Below, piece by piece: positions 32,659-38,139 of a DNA stretch of 38,139 nt (position 1 is its first letter; the number at the start of each line of letters is the position of its first letter). The position numbers and the translations under genes are program-made. The stretch is from Cryobacterium inferilacus (lineage in GTDB: Bacteria; Actinomycetota; Actinomycetes; Actinomycetales; Microbacteriaceae). The stretch covers positions 13,506 to 51,644 of the forward strand of contig NZ_JAIEUL010000024.1 of NCBI RefSeq assembly GCF_019599185.1, read 5' to 3'. The notes below the pieces were generated by a model. That model worked only from the letters and a program-made list of their open reading frames with translations. It was not told where the DNA came from and did not search any database.

Positions 32659-32881
32659 TGCCAATCGCATCGCGGTGGTGGGGTGCTCCTCGACGCTCGG
32701 TGCAGCATCGGCTACTCGGTCTGGGCACGGGTGAAATCGGAGGCCGCCGGCGCTTTATCGTAGGTGCCCTGGTCGGGTATGCCCCTGGCGAATTCGTTGT
32801 GTGATCGAGTTAGCCAAACCGGGAACAGTTGCTCTCGTGTTACGTCGGTTACAGCTGGCCTTGCCGCTGGCGGCGCACCAG

Positions 32882-34984
32882 TCAGTCTCCTCCCATCTGG
32901 TACTCGTACGCCTGCCGCACGAGACCCATGACATAGGCGAAGTCCGACTCTTCATTCAATGTCACCTCAGACGGCCCATTGCCCCAATGACCTTTGCCCC
33001 TGACGTCGAAAGCGAGGCCGCGATCATCGCTGAGGGATTCGAGCGGAATGGCCAGGCTCAATCGCAGGCGCGCGACCTGCGGGACGACGTCCAGGAAGTT
33101 GGTTTCGGTTTTGAAGGCTACGTAAAGCTTGAGGAAGTGCCGAGTTACCGCTGGATCAAGTGCGAGTACTTCCGAACTCAACTGCTCGAAGAGGTTACGA
33201 CGAATGCCGGGCAAGAGCTTCGGGTGATCTTTGATTGTGAATCCAGTGTCGGGTCGCGGCTCCTGGTAGTCGGCGATAGTTTCGGGTGAGAGGACTGGAC
33301 GTTTCCAGATTTGAACTGCTTCAGCGGCGAGTGACTCTGCACGTTTTTCGATTTCTTCGGCATTCCAGGCGGCCAAAAGGCCTAGGCCGCTGTTGAGACG
33401 CAAAGGGCTATCGCGGAAGCCTCCGTCCATATCGCGTTTGTCGAGGAATGCACGATCGGAGTATTCGGAGTTGTAACCGGTCAGCGTCAGGTTGCCGAGG
33501 GTGTGAAGGTACTTGGCTTGGATGTCCTGCCAGCCGTCTCCGAGATCGTGTCGCCACTGCGCGCGCAGGTTGTCGTTCTGCGGCAGGATGTGTTCAATCG
33601 TGTAGTCCTCCACGGATACGTGCTCCTTGCGGCCGAAGTTCTCCATCATTCGGAGGAAATATGATCGCCTCTTGAAGTTGTAGAGGTCCGAGATTCTGAG
33701 TTCATCGGAGAATTCTCTGTCTGTCGGGAACCGCCGGTAGCCTGCCATTCCCAGGAAATGAGCTTTCACGCTTTCGACGTACTTGTCTTTGTGCAGGGAC
33801 TTGCCGAAGGTGGCAAAGGTTGTGTTAAGCGAGTTCGTAGGAATGCGCACAACGGCACGCCGGAAGATGTAGGACGTGACGAGGTCGACGATCTCTAGAA
33901 ATTCGGTTGCCGTAACGGATCCGAGCTCGTAGTCGCCGTACACCTCGAGCAAGAATGGAAAGACGACGTCAGCTTTGATCTGGTCAAGGTTTTTGAACGC
34001 TCGTCTTAGCGCCTTCTGGGGTTCCTTGCCAAGCGCAATGGCGCAGTACCGCTTGGAGTAGTCGCGAAGCTCAATGACGCGGGTTTCTATCGAGTCCGCC
34101 TCGTTGGCCGAGTTCGCGGCGTAGTCCTTGAAAGAGTCGTAGATGTCGTCGAGGCGAGGGATGTTCCCTGTAACGACGGTGAGGAAGTGGCGAACGAACT
34201 GGTCGAACTGCGACTCGTACGCGGACTGTCCGAAGTCCAACTCCATGGGGCGCCAGTACTGCTCGTAGAGCCGTTCCTGCTCGCGGGGCGGCAGGTCCAT
34301 CAGAACGAAGTTCCTGATCAGGTCAGCCTGGGAGAGTCGTTTCCCCGTCGAGTTCATGGCTTCGAAGACCAATTGTGGATGGTCCATGTTCAGTTCCAGC
34401 CGGATATCGACAACAGTCAGCTTGGACAGCCCGCTGCACACTGTGGCGAGGTCCAACTTCGAATTGGCGAATTTCTGTTGGAAGAATCTATAGTTCTCCG
34501 CCACCCGACTGGTGCTGCCAGCAGGGGGGTCAAAGCCCTGAACGATCGCCTTCAGTGTTTCTTTATCGCCCTGCGAAAGCAGCAGTTTGAATCGCCGTTC
34601 TCCATCCTCGTCGTCATTCAGGAGGTAACGGCCGCGTATCTTCTTTGGTGAGAAGCCGTCGAGTGGCTGTTGTGCTTCGGATGGCAGTTGGGCCAGCGCA
34701 TGGGCGAGCGCCGTCAGAATCAAGGTCACTGTGGTGACGCGCTGCTGCCCGTCAATAATCAGGTTCGGTTCCGCCTCAGTCAGCGGTCCCGTCGCCTTCT
34801 CGACATGCACGACGGACCCGGTGAAATGCGCACCGAGTTTGTCGCTACTGCCAGCCCGAACTATATCGCGCCATAGTTGCTCGCACTCCGCTTCTGTCCA
34901 GGCGTATGCGCGCTGGTAGATGGGTACCTCGAACTGATTGCTCTTCTTGAGCAATGTCAGAAGATGAGTATCGACGGCCTTCAA
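32882..34984 (-). CDS. GmrSD-type type IV restriction enzyme (DUF262-DUF1524-DUF5655)
   Basis: 700 aa. N-terminal DUF262 (GmrS-like nucleotidase/NTPase) has VPIYQRAYAW (20-29) and NLIIDGQQRVTTVTLI (about 74-89). The helical middle contains AMNSTGKRLSQADLIRNF. DUF1524 (GmrD-like HNH nuclease) has YTIEHILPQN (about 456-465) and LGNLTLTGYNSEYSD. The C-terminal ~110 residues look like DUF5655 (VTRHFLKLYVAFKTETNFLDV). Relatives cleave DNA with modified (e.g. glucosylated) cytosine using NTP. I chose TTG 34984 because GGAG lies 5 nt upstream and the protein then begins MKAVDTHLLTLLKKS, as relatives do. GTG 34999 is the alternative. The 32659-32881 gap before it holds nothing recognisable. Confidence 0.9.
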   Translation of the reverse strand: MKAVDTHLLTLLKKSNQFEVPIYQRAYAWTEAECEQLWRDIVRAGSSDKLGAHFTGSVVHVEKATGPLTEAEPNLIIDGQQRVTTVTLILTALAHALAQLPSEAQQPLDGFSPKKIRGRYLLNDDEDGERRFKLLLSQGDKETLKAIVQGFDPPAGSTSRVAENYRFFQQKFANSKLDLATVCSGLSKLTVVDIRLELNMDHPQLVFEAMNSTGKRLSQADLIRNFVLMDLPPREQERLYEQYWRPMELDFGQSAYESQFDQFVRHFLTVVTGNIPRLDDIYDSFKDYAANSANEADSIETRVIELRDYSKRYCAIALGKEPQKALRRAFKNLDQIKADVVFPFLLEVYGDYELGSVTATEFLEIVDLVTSYIFRRAVVRIPTNSLNTTFATFGKSLHKDKYVESVKAHFLGMAGYRRFPTDREFSDELRISDLYNFKRRSYFLRMMENFGRKEHVSVEDYTIEHILPQNDNLRAQWRHDLGDGWQDIQAKYLHTLGNLTLTGYNSEYSDRAFLDKRDMDGGFRDSPLRLNSGLGLLAAWNAEEIEKRAESLAAEAVQIWKRPVLSPETIADYQEPRPDTGFTIKDHPKLLPGIRRNLFEQLSSEVLALDPAVTRHFLKLYVAFKTETNFLDVVPQVARLRLSLAIPLESLSDDRGLAFDVRGKGHWGNGPSEVTLNEESDFAYVMGLVRQAYEYQMGGD

Positions 34985-35261
34985 GTGCACTCCGTTCACG
35001 GCGCCAGCGCCAAGTCCATTAGGACAAAACTATCGACAAACTGGTGAGGACCTGCACTTCTGAGCATCGTTCTGATTCGAAGACCGAAGCAGGGCGCCAG
35101 CGTGGTCTCTCCTGACGGAACGGTAGTATCCCCGGTGTCGAGCCATCGGGCCTACGTACCGCGTGATCTGGTGGAAACGTGCCTCCGCTGCAGAACGTCG
35201 ATGAGTTTGCGCGCCGGTAGATTCGATGTGGTCGTCAAAGTTGCGGCCGTAGGGGAGCGCA

Positions 35262-35633
35262 ATGTCAGACAGTCCGAAGCGCCGAGAATACGCCAGCCTT
35301 GAGGACGCGTTGCGCCAGTTTCCTTGGTGGCCGACGGCGAATCTAGACGTGATTCGGCAAATCGCCGCCGAAATCGAGATTGCCCGGATATATACGCCTC
35401 CCCGAAGCGGCTATATCGGACTCGTTCCAGAGGATGGCGGACCGATTGTGTCGATTCACTCCGGGTACATGGCAGGCCTGCGGAACGAGCTCGGCAAGCG
35501 CTACTGGAAAGAATTGCCGGTCAACCGGATCCGTGAAGGTGACTCCGCACAGATCGGCCATGCCGAGGGCGATCCGTGCCCGGAATGTGGCATCGTCCTG
35601 CCCATGAGTGGGCCCTGTGATTACTGCTACTAA
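35262..35633 (+). CDS. Small zinc-ribbon protein, function unknown
   Basis: 123 aa. The N-terminal 95 residues are a small alpha/beta domain (YASLEDALRQFPWWPTANLD ... YIGLVPEDGGPIVSIHSGYMAG). The last 25 residues form a treble-cleft-like zinc site, CPECG and CDYC, ending at the C-terminus. AGGGGAG (35251-35257) is well placed for ATG 35262. Divergent from the GmrSD gene across a 277-bp region that should hold both promoters (a TAGTAT at 35124-35129 may be the plus-strand -10). No catalytic motif recognised. Confidence 0.7.
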   Translation: MSDSPKRREYASLEDALRQFPWWPTANLDVIRQIAAEIEIARIYTPPRSGYIGLVPEDGGPIVSIHSGYMAGLRNELGKRYWKELPVNRIREGDSAQIGHAEGDPCPECGIVLPMSGPCDYCY

Positions 35634-35719
35634 TCCCCGTCGATCTCAACCGGCGGAGCAGGGCCCGAGGACTAGCGTTCATTCTATTATTGGCGCCCGG
35701 TGTGAGAGCGGCGCCCGGT

Positions 35720-35766
35720 CTGGCGGGTTTCGGACCTGCTGACATAACCGGGGGTTATCGGACCTG
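35720..35766. repeat. Second copy of 22-nt direct repeat with palindrome
   Basis: CTGGCGGGTTTCGGACCTGC(TG) at 35720-35741 repeats 31006-31027 with one mismatch. It is followed by the palindrome ATAACC-GGG-GGTTAT (35744-35758) and a further short copy of TCGGACCTG. GGCGCCCGGT also occurs twice just upstream (near 35693 and 35710). No gene is visible in 35634-36053. Confidence 0.7.
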
Positions 35767-35805
35767 AAGAATCCCCGTCGCACTCATCGGCTGAGCCTTC
35801 GACGC

Positions 35806-35852
35806 GGGCGACCGGCCGGCTCCTTGGTGTCTCGCGAGATGGCCGGTCGCCC
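35806..35852. other. 12-bp perfect inverted repeat, possible hairpin
   Basis: GGGCGACCGGCC (35806-35817) and GGCCGGTCGCCC (35841-35852) with a 23-nt loop and no T-run. It could end the zinc-ribbon transcript by a structure alone, or bind a regulator ahead of the DUF726 gene. Confidence 0.5.
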
Positions 35853-36053
35853 CTCGGGTGTTAACGCCAACTGAAAACGGGGCCACCAACCTCTATCAGG
35901 GGAGTCCCCGGGCCTTCCACGTCCAATCGTGCTCGAGTGGACTAGTTTTCGACCGTCGATTCTGGCTGGGTATTCAACCGTCGTTGACAGGTCGCCGTTT
36001 CAACCCAGCGTTTCGAGACGGCCAGGCACTCTCCGCTGTGGGACGATCAAGCC

Positions 36054-37751
36054 ATGCCTAGCTCTCTGCACGTCCATGTCATCGAAGGAACACGACTCAG
36101 GGTGGACGTGGTCTCAGATCAGGGCGCCACGCTCGCCCTCGTCGGCGACCTAACCGACCTGGAGCCTGAAGTTGACAGTGGTGGCGTGCTCGCCGAAAAC
36201 CCCGCGTTGCGCAGCAACATGTGGGCGTTCGCAAAAACCTGGTTTGCGGCTCGAACGGTGTCGAACGCCGACGCACTGAGGTTGGCTGATCCGGCCGAGC
36301 AGAAAGTGGCCCTGAAACAAGCAGATGAGGCGAGGAAGATCGCACAGAAACGCGCGGACGCCTATGCCGACACCGCGCAGTGGATCGCTGACGTTGCTGA
36401 CGACGTTTCGCTGCTCGACGTAAAACAGGCGTGGTGCTCGTCGTGCTTCGCCGTGAACGAACATCGAAAGTCGAATCGTCCAGTCGGTCAGCTTCCGGCG
36501 TACGTGTGTCAAGGATGCGGTACGCCGACGCTGCCCTGCGTCGCGGTGGGTTGCGACAACATGGCTGTGAGGGATCGAGGCGCGATCCGCATCCCGCTGT
36601 TCTGCGCCGAGCATTGTCACGAGATCCCGGGCTTCGAGAAGTCTCAGGGAACCATAGGCGAGCTTCACGACTATGAAGACTTCCTGCGTTACGACAAGCC
36701 CGATCTCGGCGCGGCGTCCAAGATCGCTGTGGGCAGTGTCATGGCGTTAGGGGTTGCCATTCCGCTGACCCTGCTAGCCGCGCCCGCGATCGGCGGCGCG
36801 ATCGGTTCGCTTGGCGTGTTCGGCGGGTTGTCCGGCGCCGCCGCCACCTCGCATGGCCTCGCACTGCTGGGAGGAGGGAGTCTTGCAGCTGGCGGGCTCG
36901 GCATGGCGGGGGGCACCGCGGTTGTCACCGCTGTAGGAAGTGCCGTTGGAGGCGTGCTCGGTGCCTCAGTCGCCAATGCGTATCTTCGCGAGGACAAGTC
37001 GTTCCGCATCGAACTGCTACGACCGGGCAGAGGAGGCGTGCCGGTTCTCGTTGCTAGTGGTTTTCTTACCGAGGGCAAAATCGACAAGTGGGGAGGCTGG
37101 AAGTCGATCGTTAATGGACGGTATCCCGATTCCCCTGTTTATCGAATCTGGTGGGGCTCGAAGGAACTCAAGGACTTGGCTGTGTTTGGAGGTGTCGCCG
37201 TGGGCAAGGGCGGAGCTGTAGCCCTAGCGAAGGCAGCGGCAGCAACAGCAACAAAAGCAGGTGCGAAGTTCTTCAACGGTGTTATCGGACCCATGGTCGC
37301 TGCCAGCGACCTCGCGGCAAACCCTTGGCACGTCGCAAAGAGTCGGGCCGACAAGACGGGGGTCATCCTCGGCGATTTGCTGGCTCGCACAGAAGCGGAG
37401 TCATACGTGCTCATCGGTCATAGCCTCGGAGCAAGGGTAATGGTGGTCGCGGCCGAAACACTCGGCACCAAACCGGACGGCCCGAGAATCCAGTCTGCCC
37501 ACCTGCTTGGGGCCGCGATCGGTGCCAAGAGCAACTGGGACGCTCTGACCGCGGCGGTGGAAGACGTCGTGTATGGCTATTACTCAGCCGCCGACAGCGT
37601 CTTGAAATTCATCTACAAGTCCGTGCAAGCGGGGGAAACTGCTGCCGGGCTGAGTGGCTTCACGCCTAGTTCCAGCAAGCTACAGAACGTCGACGTTTCC
37701 GACGACGTGAATACCCATTTCGATTACCAAGGCAACGTCCAACTGCGATAG
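36054..37751 (+). CDS. DUF726-type alpha/beta-hydrolase with zinc site and membrane segment
   Basis: 565 aa. N-terminal ~120 residues are charged and helical (KVALKQADEARKIAQKRADAY). A cysteine/histidine cluster follows (WCSSCF, CQGC, CAEHCH, about 124-185), probably binding zinc. A Gly/Ala-rich hydrophobic stretch (about 220-305) would insert in membranes. The C-terminal hydrolase shows the nucleophile elbow VLIGHSLGARVMV (Ser near 458), a probable catalytic Asp in YSAADSVLKFIY (about 507) and a terminal His in VNTHFDYQ (about 557). This is the DUF726/TMCO4 layout, and lipase or esterase activity is likely but the substrate is unknown. ATG 36054 lacks a strong Shine-Dalgarno. A perfect-palindrome terminator follows about 190 bp downstream. 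Confidence 0.8.
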   Translation: MPSSLHVHVIEGTRLRVDVVSDQGATLALVGDLTDLEPEVDSGGVLAENPALRSNMWAFAKTWFAARTVSNADALRLADPAEQKVALKQADEARKIAQKRADAYADTAQWIADVADDVSLLDVKQAWCSSCFAVNEHRKSNRPVGQLPAYVCQGCGTPTLPCVAVGCDNMAVRDRGAIRIPLFCAEHCHEIPGFEKSQGTIGELHDYEDFLRYDKPDLGAASKIAVGSVMALGVAIPLTLLAAPAIGGAIGSLGVFGGLSGAAATSHGLALLGGGSLAAGGLGMAGGTAVVTAVGSAVGGVLGASVANAYLREDKSFRIELLRPGRGGVPVLVASGFLTEGKIDKWGGWKSIVNGRYPDSPVYRIWWGSKELKDLAVFGGVAVGKGGAVALAKAAAATATKAGAKFFNGVIGPMVAASDLAANPWHVAKSRADKTGVILGDLLARTEAESYVLIGHSLGARVMVVAAETLGTKPDGPRIQSAHLLGAAIGAKSNWDALTAAVEDVVYGYYSAADSVLKFIYKSVQAGETAAGLSGFTPSSSKLQNVDVSDDVNTHFDYQGNVQLR

Positions 37752-37943
37752 CAACTAGCTCGTTTTCGGCACGCCCCACGGCATCCGTTTGCCCGTCAGC
37801 GTGCGTCTATTCATTCGTCGCCAGCGACGCATTCAAGTCGAAAGGTCAAGCGGCGGAGGAAAAGACCGAGGCCGGCAGAGGACATGGGGATTCATGGGCG
37901 CTGTAGAAGACAGCCCACCAGACAAAACCAAACACAAAAACGA

Positions 37944-37975
37944 AAATCGCTCTTGAGAATTCTCAAGAGCGATTT
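37944..37975. terminator. Perfect 32-bp palindrome, bidirectional terminator
   Basis: AAATCGCTCTTGAGAA (37944-37959) is followed by its exact reverse complement to 37975. A-rich sequence lies before and TTTCTTGTTT after, so it can terminate on both strands. It has the same layout as the hairpin at 20751-20803. The rest of 37752-38077 shows no gene. Confidence 0.85.
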
Positions 37976-38077
37976 CTTGTTTCCGGATGCTCCTCGCCCT
38001 TTGAGAGGTTGAGTCGATCTGGCATGCCCGGGAACGACGCAAACGGCGGTGCGGACACACGTTGAGTATTTGAAGCC

Positions 38078-38139
38078 TTGAGCGCCACCAGTTATTGCGG
38101 TTGAGCGCCACTGAATATTGGGCTTCAGCGCCACTGGAT
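38078..38139 (-). mobile_element. Possible IS21-type element end
   Basis: TTGAGCGCCAC at 38078-38088 and 38101-38111, and TTCAGCGCCAC at 38124-38134, form three direct repeats with a 23-bp period. On the other strand they read GTGGCGCTCAA. IS21-family ends carry several short direct repeats of this kind. No transposase is within the window, so the assignment is tentative. Confidence 0.4.

Overview
The window comes from a high-GC actinobacterium, most likely Microbacteriaceae (order Micrococcales). The pointers are the order parA-scpA-scpB-rluB-tyrA-cmk-der, the frequent GTG/TTG starts, and the GTCTCGACAGGCTCGA-type palindromic repeats that I associate with this family. This assignment is inference from gene order and style, not from a database search.

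Region 1 (1-7508) is core chromosome. A tightly packed plus-strand operon carries ParA, the two condensin (SMC) partners ScpA and ScpB, a ribosomal large-subunit pseudouridine synthase, prephenate dehydrogenase, cytidylate kinase and the GTPase Der. It closes with a strong terminator. Opposite it lies a small membrane protein gene with its own terminator. Region 2 (7509-7974) holds a cluster of short palindromic repeats and an intact tRNA-Pro(GGG).

Region 3 (7975 to at least 37975) looks like an integrated mobile element whose left end abuts the 3' end of tRNA-Pro. It starts with an AlpA/MerR-like excisionase and a tyrosine integrase. Next come degenerate tandem copies of the integrase 3' end, then a three-gene ABC-3C conflict system (Cap4/DUF4297-like nuclease, middle component, DUF3732 ATPase), a candidate oriT and a MobF (TrwC/TraA) relaxase. 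No type IV secretion genes are visible, so it resembles an integrative mobilizable element rather than a self-transmissible ICE. I found no second copy of the tRNA end (attR), so the right boundary lies outside the window or is not recognisable.

Region 4 (18757-37975) is cargo dominated by defence-type genes: an HNH nuclease, a membrane-anchored TM2-PASTA-Ltp protein (Ltp repeats are known from phage superinfection exclusion), and a type I restriction-modification operon preceded by an unusual HTH/degenerate-methylase/specificity fusion. It also holds a membrane-tethered YqaJ-like nuclease, a GmrSD-type (DUF262-DUF1524-DUF5655) type IV restriction enzyme, a small zinc-ribbon protein and a DUF726 alpha/beta-hydrolase with a glycine-rich membrane segment. 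The last bases carry three short direct repeats resembling the end of an IS21-type insertion sequence.

The modules probably act in series against incoming DNA: surface exclusion, cleavage of unmethylated DNA (type I), cleavage of modified DNA (GmrSD), and intracellular sensing or abortive functions (ABC-3C, DUF726). The least familiar pieces are the HTH-pseudomethylase-S fusion, the membrane-tethered YqaJ protein with its repeat-bracketed neighbours, and the DUF726 hydrolase.
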